Source: Delphinapterus leucas
Lineage: Eukaryota > Chordata > Mammalia > Artiodactyla > Monodontidae
Assembly (NCBI RefSeq): GCF_002288925.2
Contig: NW_022098008.1
Coordinates: 6,347,972 to 6,411,971 of the forward strand
Direction of reading: 5' to 3'
DNA: 64,000 nucleotides
A program made the position numbers and the translations under genes. This document shows, piece after piece, positions 37,546-49,818 of this stretch (its first letter is position 1; the number at the start of each line of letters is the position of its first letter). The notes beneath the pieces were generated by a model. The model did not search any database, was not told the DNA's origin, and saw nothing but the letters and a program-made list of their open reading frames with translations.

Positions 37546-39311
37546 AAAAATGATAATAGCGGTAATAATACAGTTATGGTTTGTACACTGTTTCACGTAT
37601 GGATACCATTGCTTCCTCCCGCAGAATAGGTAAAAGGGTTTGGGGACATAAATGAAATATGGCATCAGGTCCATGTAGGGAGCTTTTACTCAATACGAGC
37701 TATTTTTATTTAGAACATTTAATTAGAACCTTGGTAAGATCATCCTAGAAATATTTTGAAATTCAGTGAAAATCTGAAAGGAAAGTTCATTATGTTTGAT
37801 TGGGGGCATAGCATGCTTGAGAAATAATAATATGGATATAGTCTTTATGAAAAAATGAATGTCCCTTTTGCCTTTTGTAGCCTACCTACTAATCTCTCTA
37901 GTTAAAACCAAAAAACTTTCCATTTATTCTTTACAAACAAAAAATTTTCTGTTTATTATTTAGCCAAATATTTAGTTTGGCAACAAACATATTCAACACA
38001 GCCAGATATTTAGTTTGGCAAAATATATTGGGTTTCTCAAGGATTCATGTGTTTTTCTTAAATCCAGAAAGAGGCAGAGCTGTCTAGATAGAAGCAGCCT
38101 TTTGAAAGTCAGCTTTTATTTGTAATTACCTCCACATTTTCTACATGCCGGCACAGGCTACTTACCCACTGGGAAAAAGAATGCACAGGGGTCTATCAGC
38201 ACCTAGTCAGAGCAGGGCTTTCTATCTGCCTTTGTTTTGCTTCATTTGTGTTAACTTAAGTGAAACAACACATTCTGATTTTAAGCTTAAAGACAACATG
38301 ACTAGATGGTTGGTTGTATTATGTGTAACAACTGATTGTTGTTGTTGAAAGAAGCAGGCATTTGTCAAAAAATGAAACATTACATGGAGAACAGGCTTAC
38401 ATTCTGAACCCGCTCTCGTAATCCCTGGAGCATGCACCTGAAAAGTACATGTTCCGCGATGGAATTCAGGGTTGATAGAAATGGGGAGCTTACGCACCCC
38501 AGAGGCACTTCATTTTAACGTCAGGACTTCACCACTTCCCAGACCCATAGCAGCCCCCTGCTCCTTCCCAGCCATGGCCTTTAGACCTCAAGCCATGATA
38601 GCACACTTGTGGTTACAGGTATGTTTTTCTTGACTTATGTAGACTTCTTATAAAAGGACATCTCACTAAAAAATAATCATCTCCAGTTTCTCCTGAAAAT
38701 TGGTAGATCTCCTGATCTTCATTCCTGATGACAACAGTCACCAGCTGAGAAGCAGCTGCCCCATCTTGGCACATTCTCCCCAGTTTGCCACACTCCTCAC
38801 CCCTCCCTATTGCCTCATTCCCTCTGCTGCACTCTGGAGCCTCCCCTACTCGACCTCTGAAGGGACTTTGCCTGCCCTATCATTAAGGAAGTCCATCCTT
38901 CATGCCAGAATCAATGATTAGGGTCATCTCTGGTCTTATTATGTAAATTGGTTTTGATCTTTTCAATACAAATTTTACTGAGAACTTAAATATGTCAAAA
39001 CCAAAGTACAGAGATGAAAACTTTCATGTAAACCCATACTTTGATTACACTATTGCTGTGATGAGCCTTACCTCTAGCTTTTACTCACAATTTCAAATAG
39101 AGTGATGCCCATTGCCAGCGACACTTTGGAAGAAGTGACTTGTGGTGCCAGAAGAATGGGAGGAGGGGAGAGGCAGAGAAGCAAGAGATAACAGGGAGCT
39201 TGTATCCCTATCAAGGTACAAGTGCTGGTGCTCATTAAAAATTTTTAAGCTTTGTATTATTGCTCTCTTTTTAATTATTTTTATTTTAAAAAGTTAAGTT
39301 ATTTTGTTTTA

Positions 39312-39510
39312 TTTTATTTATTTATTTTTTTTGCATTACGCGGGCCTCTCACCGTTGTGGCCTCTCCCGTCGCGGAGCACAGGCTCAGCGGCCATGGCTC
39401 ACGGGCCCAGCTGCTCCGCGACATGTGGGATCTTCCTGGACCGGGGCACGAACCCACATCCCCTGCATCAGCAGGCGGACTCTCAACCACTGCGCCACCA
39501 GGGAAGCCCT
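39312..39510 (-). mobile_element. CHR-type SINE, long form
   Basis: The minus strand starts GGGCTTCCCTGGTGGCGCAG and has GGGTTCGTGCCCCGGTCCAG and GGGCCCGTGAGCCATGGCCG before an A/T-rich tail. It is the same subfamily as the copies at 4351 and 42484. The target duplication is obscured by the AT-rich insertion site. Confidence 0.93.
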
Positions 39511-40061
39511 AAATTATTTATTTTAAATGAGTTTTTTATTTTATTTATTTATTGTATCAGAACAAATTTGATAGCAGGTTGTGGGCTAAGGGTAGTTACT
39601 AGTTTGTAAGCACTACCTCTCACTCTGTTTCCTGCTGAGTTGGCCCCATAGACATAACCGCTGTGGCTAGCACTAGGATTTCTCCATCATTCTTCTCCCT
39701 CCATTCCCCAAATAAGATCCCAGGCTCCAAGTGACCCATCTATGAGATTCCTACACTTACTCAGTTTATTAGCAAAACCGAGCTGACCGACAGAACAATG
39801 AGCAATAAACATTGCCCATCCACATTCACTGAGTCAGGCTAACGGTTCTGTCTCTGCCTGAGTTAGGAGCTGCCTAATTTGACTGTTTGGGATTTTATTT
39901 AGCTAGTAGGTCAACCAGCATAGATTTTCTTTACCCATTGGGGCAAGTGCCAATTACTTGTTAATGACTGCCCCTCTGTAACTGCCCTCCAGAGTTTATA
40001 GTCTGGAAAAAGTCATGTATGCAAACAGCAACTCCAATGCTAGGTAAGCCTGGGGATATTA

Positions 40062-40425
40062 GAGGTGTCTCAGCTGGGCTGCTATAAGAAATTACCATAG
40101 ACTGGGTCACAAGCAACATTTATTTCTCACAGTTCTGGAAGCTGGGGAGTCTGAGATCAGGTCTGCAGATTTGACTTCTGGTGAGGGCCCTCTTTCTGGT
40201 TTGCAGACAGTCATCTTCTCTCTGTGTCCTCATTCGGTGCAGATGGAGAGCAGAGAGAGAGGAAGCAGCTCTCTCCTGTCTCTTCTTATAAGGGCACGAA
40301 TCCCATTCATGAGGGCTCCACCCATGTGACCTAATTACTTCCCCAAAGCTCCACCTCCTAATACCATCACACTGGGGATTAGGCTTCCTCATATGAATTT
40401 TGGTGAAACTTTAGGACACTCCACC
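40062..40425 (-). repeat. MLT1-type LTR
   Basis: It shows, in reverse order, 'tttatttctcacagttctgg', 'tcttcttataagggcacgaa', 'acctcctaataccatcacac' and 'ggattaggcttcctcatatg'. It is nearly complete. Confidence 0.8.
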
Positions 40426-40964
40426 AAGTTGATCAGGGAAGAAGTAAGGAATCATTCTCAGATCTTCTGCTGCCAGTTTCTTAGTAACTAAAGCATATGT
40501 TGAAACTCAAAACCATAGTTTCCTTTACTGGCAAAAGTAGAAAATAGTTTTGGTTTCTGCTGAAATGAAAAGCAATATCTCAGTGCTGTGTATTTTTGCA
40601 CAAACACCAAAGCTATCGTGATGTAGGGTAAATGGAGAGAGAAATGCCCTCCTACTTTAATGCTACTAATAGGAAACAAACACTGAAGGAAGAACCATCA
40701 CTCTTCGCTATACACACTGAGAACCTCAAAGATACTTAACATTTCAGACACTTAGATTGTTGTTGAAGCCATTCATCAATGTAGGTTGCTCAGTGTGTGG
40801 AAAGCGGGGGGAAGCACTAAACTAGGGCATAAAGCAATTCTTGCTAACATTTTCCTCCTAGAAGCTTTTCATGTCAAGCAGAGTGATGTGCTTCTCTAAC
40901 CTATCATGAAGGAAACGAAATAAAACCTGAGTCTCAGGGATGCAGGCAGAATGTGTTGCCCATA

Positions 40965-41140
40965 TGAATTCATTTCATCTTAACCACAACCCTGTGAGAC
41001 TGGTAGTTATTGTTTCAATTCACAGATGAGGAAACTGAGCCCCGGAGAAGTTAAGTGACTCAGCCAAGGCCATGCAGCTGATGATTGTGGAGCCTGGGGC
41101 TGGACCCAACTTTGTCTGACTCAAAAGTGCTGGCAATTAT
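40965..41140 (-). repeat. MIR SINE fossil
   Basis: 'cacagatgaggaaactgagc' then 'agttaagtgactcagccaag' is the MIR core in reverse orientation. Confidence 0.82.
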
Positions 41141-41819
41141 TTAGTGAACTTCCTGCTTTCAGACAAGCAGTGGTCACCATATAAACAATGAAAATAAAGA
41201 AACAAAGGAAATAAAGAAAGAGGTGAATGGGAGAAGCACGTCCATGGGAGATGGACTTGGGAGCTGAGGAAGCAAGATGGAGGGGACTGTCTGAATCTCA
41301 GTTTTCCAGTTTAGGGATCTGAAATTGATGACACCATTAGCAAAAGTAGAAGAGTCAAGAATAAGAGCTGTTAATGGGAGATTAAATAGAAATAATAGTT
41401 TTAGACTTACAAGTTTGAGTTTTCAATAAGGCACCCAAGTAGAATTCCAGTCATCCACATGGGTGGTGGCCAGTTCCAGAGCCATTAATGAGCAATGCTC
41501 GGATATAGTTTTCCATCAGCTGAATATCTCTTAGACACATCATCCAACACAGCTGTCACCATTTTAGCAGCAAGACTATCAAGGAAAAATGCTTACCTAC
41601 TTGTCTACATGTATGTGCCTATTTTATTTAAATCTCTCCCTTAAGAAGCTTACAAAAATGGATGTAATGCAAAAATATTTTTAAATTAATAAACTAACAT
41701 GCAAGGAATATGAAAGATAAGATAGAAACAAAAATGAGGATGATGCAATAAAATGAAAATCAAATAGCAAAAGTTGTGACCACATTCAAGATGCACACGG
41801 GGAAGGAGGCAAGAGGGTG

Positions 41820-42040
41820 AAGTTTATTTGTCTGATGTTAAGTATGATACCTCAGCTTTCTTTTTGTTTCCATTTGCATGGAATACCTTTTTCCATGCCC
41901 TCACTTTCAGTCTGAGTGTGTCTTTAAATTTGAAGTGAGTCTCTTGTAGGCAGCATATAAATGGATTTTTTTAGTAACCTATCAGCCACTCTGTGTCTTT
42001 TGATTGGAGTATTTAATCCATTTACATTTAGAGTAAATGA
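41820..42040 (-). mobile_element. L1 ORF2 fragment
   Basis: 'tgaagtgagtctcttgtagg', 'cagcatataaatggattttt' and 'tgtcttttgattggagtatt' is well-known L1 ORF2 text on the minus strand. It carries stops and is only about 220 bp. Confidence 0.8.
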
Positions 42041-42250
42041 AGATTGAGGACCCTGGAGTCAGATTGCCCACCTGCAAAGACTGGTTATTCCACTTACACA
42101 AGTTATTAACCTCTCTGGGTTTCCCTTTCCCATCTGCATAATGGGGATAAAGACAGGCATTCTTTCATGGGAATCGTTGTGAGGATTAATTATGTGCATA
42201 CATACACTATTGCTATTAATTGTTCCGAAATTTCCAGCAGCCAACACAAG
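42040..42250 (+). repeat. MIR SINE fossil
   Basis: 'acaagttattaacctctctg', 'atctgcataatggggataaa' and 'ttgtgaggattaattatgtg' is the forward MIR consensus. It abuts the L1 piece. Confidence 0.82.
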
Positions 42251-42483
42251 TGCAGTGCTTTAGTGTTCATAAGGTGAGGTCAAGTCACTCATTCATTAAT
42301 ATATTTGAAACCAAGCCACATCAGGCTGCAGCTGGATGCTCCACTGGGTCCCTGACCCAAGCTCTAACAAACGGGCCCTCATAAGCATTAGGATGGATCT
42401 GTAGTGAACAGTGAGCTCAGTAACTTCCTTATGGAAAACGGTTTAACACATTGAGGGGGGAGGTTGTTAGCTAGAACATCTCT

Positions 42484-42696
42484 CTTTTTTTTTTTTTTTT
42501 TTTTTGTGGTATGCGGGCCTCTCACTGTTGTGGCCTCTCCCATTGCAGAGCACAGGCTCCAGACGTGCAGGCTCAGCGGCCATGGCTCACGGGCCCAGCC
42601 ACTCCGCGGCATGTGGGATCTTCCCGGATCGGGGCACGAACCCGTGTCCCCCACATCGGCAGGTGGACTCTCAACCACTGCGCCACCAGGGAAGCC
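42484..42696 (-). mobile_element. CHR-type SINE, long form, with perfect target duplication
   Basis: The minus strand starts GGGCTTCCCTGGTGGCGCAG. A T-run of about 21 at 42485-42505 marks the A-tail. The 13-bp duplication CTAGAACATCTCT occurs at 42471-42483 and 42697-42709 without mismatch, so the insertion is fairly young. The open frames on both strands here are SINE shadows. Confidence 0.95.
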
Positions 42697-44106
42697 CTAG
42701 AACATCTCTTAATGCGTATTTTAATCAAATACATTCTTTGGTAGAGTGAGATCAGGTGGAGAACATTGCGTCCAGTTTAATCCAAGTTCACTGGATACAG
42801 AGGAATCCACAGATGGCCCAGGAATCAGGCCATTTTCCATAAATATTATTTCATGCCTCTGAGTTTTGATGATAAACACTGGGAAGCTGTGGGTTCCAGT
42901 CCTGCTCTCCAAAAGGTGCCTGAAACTCAGATGCCCTGAGCTCCCAGGTGAGGGCCGATCTCCATGCTGGGACATGCAGCTCACCTGGTTGGGGTGACTC
43001 TCCTTCAGAGAACTGTGAGGTCTGATCCGTTCTCCCAGGAGCCCCAGGCAGCAGAACTAAGTGTTCCTTAGACAGCAGTTCCGAATCTTCAGAATCAGAT
43101 GAGCACCAACACAGCAGGAACGCAGTGGACGTTTGATGGATAGAGGAAGGCGAGGAGGAAAGAGAGGAGAAGCCAGGAGCAGGGGCTTGTGTTAATTTCA
43201 CCTCGGTCAATACCAGTCACTTGGGTTATAAAATAACCTCAATAAACATGCATTTACTTTATGCCACATTCCCTGCAGGTGAAACTTGCAAAACAAACAG
43301 CTTTCCAAGTGTGTTCCAGGAAACTGAATGAGTGGTCTCTCTGTGTAGCTAGAAGTCAGTTAAATATTTGGAGATGGGAGAAATTATTTGGATCATGGAA
43401 GAAAGAGCTGTTTCAGGCTGTCATCAAACATTTATCAAAAGTTCAGTTATAAGGACTTCTTGAAGTGACCTGAGCTCTTCTAGAGACTGAGCATAATTTT
43501 CTCTAGGCTTTACTAAACCCAAATGAGTCCTTGACGTTGGATTTCAACCCCACTCCCAGAGCTCAGTCTCTTCATTTATCACTGAGGTCACATCAAACCC
43601 ACAGTGGAAGCCTGCTGCCTGGAAACAGATTGGGCAGTCATTTATCAGGGAGAGAAGCTCGTTTGCTGCACCTTGATTCCGTGAAAAGCAAACCATTTCT
43701 CCCACGGCCAGTCTGTTCTCCTTGCCAGGACTGTTGTAATCTTTACGGCACAGGATCCTGTCTGTTGATTTAACAGCTCATGCCTCCCGTCAAGGAGCAA
43801 GATGTTTTCCAACTGCCTGCATATACCTCCAAATCATGTCTTCCCCCTAAGTCATGAGACAAGAGATATTAGCAAGCTCTGATGGAAAAGTGTAACTGTT
43901 CTTAAGAAATGACTCTCTGCATTTCCACCAAAGTTAGCTAACAGTCTGCTTCGTGGTTCTAATATTTTAAATGGTTGGGTTTTGCTCCCACACTTTTAAG
44001 TTGCGGATTTATGGCAACAGTAGTATTTCATCCATCTTTTTCTAGAATGATACAATTCACTCGAGAAAAGGAAGGAAGAAATCTTTCTCTTAATTCCTCT
44101 TCCCCC

Positions 44107-44108
<2 letters not shown>

Positions 44109-44155
<47 letters not shown>

Positions 44156-44320
44156 ATATGTATGTATATATATGTGTGTGTGTATATATGTATATATATG
44201 TGTGTGTAAATAGGTATATATATGTGTGTGTATATATGTATATATGTGTGTGTATATGTATATATGTGTGTGTATATATGTATATATGTGTGTGTGTATA
44301 TATGTGTGTGTATATGTATA

Positions 44321-44368
<48 letters not shown>
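44109..44368 (+). repeat. compound (TA)n/(TATG)n/(TG)n microsatellite
   Basis: About 260 bp of alternating pyrimidine-purine sequence: pure TA at first, then mixed TATG and TGTG blocks, then a long TG run. It explains the tyrosine/isoleucine/cysteine frame (plus strand) and the histidine/threonine frame (minus strand) of this stretch. Confidence 0.97.
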
Positions 44369-44371
44369 AAG

Positions 44372-44605
44372 TTTAGTGCAGTGGTCTCAACTGGGAGCAA
44401 TTTTGCTCCCCAGGGGACATTTGGCAATGTCTGGAGACCGTTTTGGTTGTCACACTGGAAGGAGAGATGCTCTTGGCATCTAGTGGGCAGAGGTAGGGAT
44501 GCTTCTCAACACCCCTGCTGTGTGCAGGACACCCCCCAACAAAGATTGATCCCACCCAAATGTCAGCAGTGCCCAGGTTGGGAGACTTGCTTTAGTGCTA
44601 CCCCC
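44372..44605 (+). repeat. non-autonomous hAT-type DNA transposon fossil
   Basis: The text 'gcagtggtctcaactgggag', 'ggggacatttggcaatgtct', 'ggcatctagtgggcagaggt' and 'caacaaagattgatcccacc' matches a widespread MER-type hAT repeat. Imperfect inverted ends (GCAGTGGTCTCAACTGGG at the start and AGGTTGGGAGACTTGC at the end) support a DNA transposon. The exact family is not named. Confidence 0.65.
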
Positions 44606-45204
44606 TTCACTGGCATTATTAGAAGGCCGTGTGGGTCACTGGACTGCCCTCTTGCCGTGTTCCTGTTTCCCTTAGCTGTTACCGTGGTTTTCTCCATCTT
44701 CCTGGCATCTTGAATGGGCGGGTTCTGTCCGTTTCCCTTCTCAGTCATCCCCACTGAAACCCTCAGAGTTGGTTTTTATCTTTACCCTCCGTGGAGTATG
44801 CCCCCCACTGGTCACCAGGTGCCTCCTCTTCAAATGCCCCCGAGAGCTTTCTCCACCTCTGATTGAACTCCTCTGGGGCCCAGGGGGATGAACACCCGTC
44901 CCAGAAATCACAGCGCAAGACCCGCGATGACCCCGTGTTCTGTCCTCTCAAGTATTTCCAGGGTCCTTTACTGACCCCCGCCCCGTCCCAGCTGAGGACC
45001 TCCCCCAGGTCGCCCCTCTGATATTTTGTTTCCATTTCTTCCCTTGGAGCCCTCGCCCACTGCAGCGGACACGTGAGTGATTCCTCTGGGCGTGTGCTTC
45101 CCACGGGCCCATCCCTCGGCTTTGACCTTCCACCACAGCTGAGGACTCTCTCTCTCTTCCTCCCAGACATCATGCCCCGCTCGGCTACCGACGGTCAACC
45201 GAAG

Positions 45205-45345
45205 TGTAGTCTCTCAATAGACATTTACTAAGTGCTTCTGCACCAGGCGCTTTGCTGTTGTGTGTGTCTACAGGTTAACAGAACATAGTCTCTGCCCTTG
45301 TGGAGCTCACAGACCAGGCAGGGAGACCAAAGAAAGACGGAGAGG
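45205..45345 (-). repeat. L2/MIR-like fossil
   Basis: 'tagacatttactaagtgctt' and 'tgcccttgtggagctcacag' follow the widespread L2 3' text. The limits are approximate. Confidence 0.5.
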
Positions 45346-45867
45346 ACGTCCATACCAAGAGCCTGACGGCAGCTCCGGGGCTGCATTTCAGTTCAGCCTT
45401 CCGAAGCTGTGTTCCAAACTATCCCGTGCACCTAACCACTCCAATAAAAATTAATTTAAAAAATAAATAAATAAGCAAGCAAGCAAATAAATAATAAAAT
45501 AAAATTATGCCCCAAAAAACTGGGGGACCTTCAGGACGTGTAAATGAATACATTTTTATAGGTTATATACAAATACTAATAAAGAATCTATTTTTTTAAA
45601 ATATAACCAAAAATAGAATTTTCAAAAGGATGAACTTCAAAAGTAAACACAAACAGAATACGTGTTACAAATTAATGGTAAATGTGAATTAGTAACAGGA
45701 ATCATAAATACAAATTAATAGTAAAAAGAAGTAGAAATTTCCACTTATCTTCATTGGAAATCTTGGACTTTTCCTTCAGCTCCATGTGGGTGATAACTCT
45801 CTATTCCTCAAGGGATGATAAACCACCCAGGGACCAGTAAAGGCAGAAAATGGTTAGCCCCTGTATA

Positions 45868-46240
45868 GTCTGCCCAGGCTGCCATAACAAAGTAACACAG
45901 ACTGGGCAGCTAAAACAACAGACATTTATGTTCTCACAGTTCTGGAGGCCGGAAGTCTGAGATCAAGGTGCCGACAGGGAAGGTTTCTTCTGAGGCTTGT
46001 CTCCTGGGCCTGTAGAATGCCACCTTCTCACTGTGTCTTCACATGGTCTCCCTGGGTGTGTCTGTGTCCCAATCTCCTCTTCCTATAAGGACACCAGTCA
46101 TACCAGATTGGTCATACTAATGACCTAATTTAATCTTAATTCCTTCTTTAGAGACCCTGTCTTCAAATACAGTCACATTCTGAGGTCCTGGGGGTTAGGA
46201 CTTCAATATATGAATTTGGCGGTACACAATTCAGCCACGA
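45868..46240 (-). repeat. MLT1-type LTR
   Basis: 'aggctgccataacaaagtaa', 'tgttctcacagttctggagg', 'ataaggacaccagtcatacc' and 'ggttaggacttcaatatatg' is a nearly complete MLT1 LTR in reverse orientation, ending 110 bp before the next ADCY2 exon. Confidence 0.82.
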
Positions 46241-46351
46241 CACCTCCTCCCCCAAGGAGGCCAGAGGAAAGAGTGTGCATCCTGTGACTGAAGGAGGCTT
46301 TCCCCGCCTGCTGAGTCCTCACCCCCGCCTGCTGTGTCTCTTTTCTTTCAG

Positions 46352-46466
46352 GAGCCCGAGAGGCAGTACATGCACATCGGCACCATGGTGGAGTTTGCAT
46401 TCGCCCTGGTGGGGAAACTGGACGCCATCAACAAGCACTCCTTCAACGACTTCAAGTTACGAGTAG
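46352..46466 (+). CDS. ADCY2: adenylyl cyclase type 2, C2 exon completing the QEHA segment
   Basis: An exon of 115 bases that starts in phase 0, reading EPERQYMHIGTMVEFAFALV and then GKLDAINKHSFNDFKLRV, with the first base of a split glycine codon at the end. 'EPERQ' completes the QEHA region begun in the preceding exon and contains the Q-x-x-E-R consensus proposed for G-beta-gamma effectors (residues Q-E-P-E-R across the junction). 'FALVGKLDAIN' is the amphipathic helix that precedes the central beta strand of C2. The acceptor is TCTTTTCTTTCAG|GAG and the donor GTAG|GTACGT. Approximate residues are 962-1000. Confidence 0.97.
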
Positions 46467-49400
46467 GTACGTTGTGCAGATCTGGGGTGGGCTGTGGAGA
46501 AGACCTGGCGTCAGGAACAGATTCACAGAAAGGTCGCAATCCTTGCGATGTTGGAGCAGTACAATGACAAATGCGTCATTAGAGAAGCAGAACTGGACGG
46601 CATGTGGAAGGGCCCAGGGCAGCTATGAGCTCCTGAGGCACTTTTGTGCAAATTAGAAAAAAAAAAAAAAAAAAAAAACACCTGCTTTGGTTGCACCCAG
46701 GCTGCAAGCGCTTGGTTTCAGAAGTGGACCCTGAGCTGGGTCTCAGTCTCTCCAGCCACGGTCATTTCTGCAGGTCATGGTAGGCTCAGCCTTCAGCCAT
46801 GCCAGGAGCTGATGCAAGCCTGACTGTAAAACCCTCCATCATTTTATGATAGTAGGACCCACTATGGGCTATAAGATGCATCCAGACTTCAAAGATGTAA
46901 GACTGTTTTTTTAAAAAATGCATCTTGGAATTGTTGGAATAGTCCCATACTCCTGGGGTCACAACCTATAAGAACCCCAACTGTGTCCTAAATTCTAACA
47001 GAGCTGGAGCTTTTCAGATTGAGCGTTCCAATCCCAGAGAAAAAGGCAACTTTCTTCCAAAAAAAAAATTCAAGTAAGTTCTTCCCTTGCTTTCAGTTGA
47101 TTCTTGAGCATGTTCCATGCTCCCTTGCCTTTTACAAATGTCTATCCAAAAAAAGTGTGTTTTAAACCCTCAGGTCTGCACACACCGCCTTGTGACGTTT
47201 GCATGGTCACTTGCAGCCATTTGTGATTTGTAAGAGCTTCTTTGACCATTTTATGCTGTTCTTGGCAACATATTTTGCTGCTTCTGAAAGCAAGTCCATA
47301 TAAGAGTAGTCCTTTTAACAAATTCTATCTGAGTGGCTTTTCACCTCTCTTGCATAGAGATTTCAACTTTTAAAAAATCCCAATATTTGGGGCTATTTTC
47401 TTCCTTTGGTGTTCATATGTTCTGAATTGTAAAACCCAGAAATATTACACATTTCTTGAGCAAATGGGATTCTCTTCACTGCATGTATGTCTTATTGTGA
47501 GCATCTGAACACATTTTTATTTAGACCTTCTCATCTATGTGCCCAGTGGACCTTTATCTGGCTCCACCCGTACAAAGATGAGAAGGGCCAGGTGGGCAGG
47601 AAGCTGCCCCCATCAAACATGGAGGGCGGCCCTTTCACCTGGAGCTTTTTATTGCTTTAACAGCTTGGAAAATGGGATCCTCAAACTTTCATAGTATGCT
47701 CCTTAAAAAAAGAAATCAATTGCATGGCAGAATGACCCCTGTCAAATAGTCTTTTTTTTTTTTAATTGAAGTACAGTTGATTTACAATGTTGTGTTAATT
47801 TCTGCTGTACAGCAAAGTGATGCAGTTATACGCATATATACATTCTTTTTTAATATTCTTTTCCACTATGGTTTATCATAGGATATTGAATATGGTGCTC
47901 TGTGCTATACAGTAGGACCTTGTGGTTTATCCATTCTACACAGAAAAGCTGCTGACCCTAACCTCCCACTCCATCTGTTGTCAAATATGTATGGACCAAA
48001 ACAGTATTGCCCTTCACTGCGAGGGGGAACGGGACAATTCTTTGCTAGTCATATCTGTCACATCAAAAGCCCAGGGTTCTTGGTCTGGACCATAACAATA
48101 TTTTCCAAATTAATGTGAGCAAGTTAATGGACTTCCTTAAGTAGGTACTTATTGAGTGCTTCCTTTGCACTGATTATTGAATAACTATTAACATCTATAC
48201 ACTCACCCCACACACCAGCTCTTTTCGATGTCTGCGGAAGCCCTGCTCAGTGTGTCCGTGGCCTCCGAGCTAGCCTTTCCCCAAACCCTCCGTCTCTCCC
48301 AAGGGCAGCTTCCCAGCCCCATCTTTGGACATAGTGCCATCCAGTGGCAGTTCACAGTAGGAACTCAGAAGGGTAATATTAGCCCCTACAAAATCATGAT
48401 ACATAGTAAGAGCCAAACTTGCTCCTATGTCCTTTTCCGCACGTCAAGCTGTAGAGTCAGTCAGTGAGTGGGAAGCACAGATCAAGCACGCCCCTGCGCT
48501 TCCGCAGAGATCGCTCCGCTGCCAGCAATATCGGCCCCAGGCTCTCTGCCCTGGCCCAGAGCCACCGACCAAGGAGGGGCTCAGAGCAGCCAGAAGGACA
48601 GCTGAGGGCAGTGGCGTCTGAGATCACCGGCCAGCAGCAGGAATAAATTATTCGGGATGTCTGAAACAGAGATTTGAGTTTTACTGAATACTCCACAAAA
48701 GCAAAGGAGAACTTCTTTCTCACTCTTGCGTACCTTCAGGGATTTTGTGGAACAACGTTTGTGCTGTGTTGCCTGCCCCACTTTCCATGGCAAAGGGCAG
48801 GCTTTGCCTCCGATCTATAACTGGGCTTGTACACAAAGCAGTTCAGTAGTGGGGAGTGAAATCTCTCAGAAACACCCTCATTAATCCATACGATTTGATT
48901 ACTGCAGTAAGCCTGGGGAGGAGGGGGTCTTAGATCCAGGAGAAAATATAGGGGGGGAAAAAAATCAACCAGTGTCAATACCTCTGTTTCTATTTCTGTG
49001 GCCTACCTCCCTGCGACGCCCAAAACAACTGTGGGTCCGTGTGTTTGAACTAAGTTCTTGGGACGAGGAATCGTCCTACTTGCTACACTGGGGGTGGGGG
49101 AAGACCCCAGGCAGGGGTCTGTGAGAATTAGAAGCTTGTACATGTCAAGCTCACAGAATAGTACATGGCAGGTAGGAAATGCAGCACACATGTCAAGGGG
49201 CTGGGGATGGTGTAAGCAGAACATTAGAGGAGCCCAGAGGCCCGCCAGCGGCAGGACGGCCAGTAAATAGAGTGCACAGACTCGCCGTGGCCGGTTAAAA
49301 TTAAAATAGGCGCATTTCAGCAGTAATTAACCACAAAACTATCGGAAAACAAGATAATCATCTCTTGCCTAAGACTGTGTGGCATCAATAGAAAAACGAT

Positions 49401-49693
49401 TATGATGTTGAGTTTTATAAAGCATACCAATTTTACGCTATTACGGAATAATGGTAAATAGACATATGAGCGCGAATCAAGAAGAGGAAGAAAGACAAAC
49501 ATTTTACTGTTTTTGAGATGATGAAGTTAGACGAATTGTGGTTCTTTGTTTTAGAGTTCCATGAGTTGGGCGAATGTTTGCTGCGTAAGGATGGTTCAGG
49601 AATGGTCTTGTAAAACTTTCCTGTTTGAGACAGTTGCTTACACTGTCAAGTTCATGATTCAAATCGTGCTCAGCTGGTTCTGGTGTGTCACAG
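46467..49693 (+). other. ADCY2: ADCY2 intron
   Basis: An intron of 3227 bases from GTACGT to GTGTCACAG. It holds a 22-A run at 46657-46678 and an L1 3' end (47750-47978). The remainder shows no repeat that I recognise, and small frames at 48228-48800 have no family resemblance. Confidence 0.8.
47750..47978 (-). mobile_element. L1 3'-end insertion, 5'-truncated
   Basis: On the + strand a T-run of 13 is followed by 'aattgaagtacagttgattt', 'gctatacagtaggaccttgt' and 'ttatccattctacacagaaa', the artiodactyl L1 3' end in reverse. The duplication TGTCAAATA flanks it at 47740-47748 and 47979-47987. Confidence 0.9.
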
Positions 49694-49818
49694 GTATTAA
49701 CCATGGCCCTGTAATAGCCGGTGTGATCGGAGCTCAGAAGCCACAGTACGATATCTGGGGCAACACCGTAAATGTGGCCAGTAGGATGGACAGCACCGGC
49801 GTCCTGGACAAAATCCAG
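49694..49818 (+). CDS. ADCY2: adenylyl cyclase type 2, C2 catalytic exon
   Basis: An exon of 125 bases that completes the split glycine codon and reads [20 protein letters not shown], then [20 protein letters not shown] and IQ. It carries the core of the C2 active site: Asp of 'QYDIWG' (rat Asp1018, adenine contact), Asn of 'NTVNVA' (Asn1025) and Arg of 'ASRM' (Arg1029), which together stabilise the transition state. All are intact. The acceptor is GTGTCACAG|GT and the donor CAG|GTAATT. Approximate residues are 1000-1041. The 161-residue frame that overlaps on the minus strand (49697-50182) is an antisense shadow. Confidence 0.98.

Larger units (their letters stand above)
33251..46351 (+). 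other. ADCY2: ADCY2 intron (13.1 kb)
   Basis: The longest complete intron in the window, from GTACAC to TTTTCTTTCAG. It divides the QEHA coding segment. It holds GT and TA/TG microsatellites (33695-33730, 44109-44368), three CHR SINEs (about 33743, 39312 and 42484), three MLT1 LTRs (34795, 40062, 45868), the 11-bp minisatellite (35384-35700), four MIRs, an L1 piece (41820-42040), a hAT fossil (44372-44605) and L2 pieces. I see nothing assignable in 37560-39300 and 42720-44100. No cryptic exon is recognised. Confidence 0.8.

Noticed and set aside
43975..44713. Tyr/Ile/Cys-rich and His/Thr-rich open frames
   Set aside because: They translate the TA/TG microsatellite and an adjacent hAT fossil.
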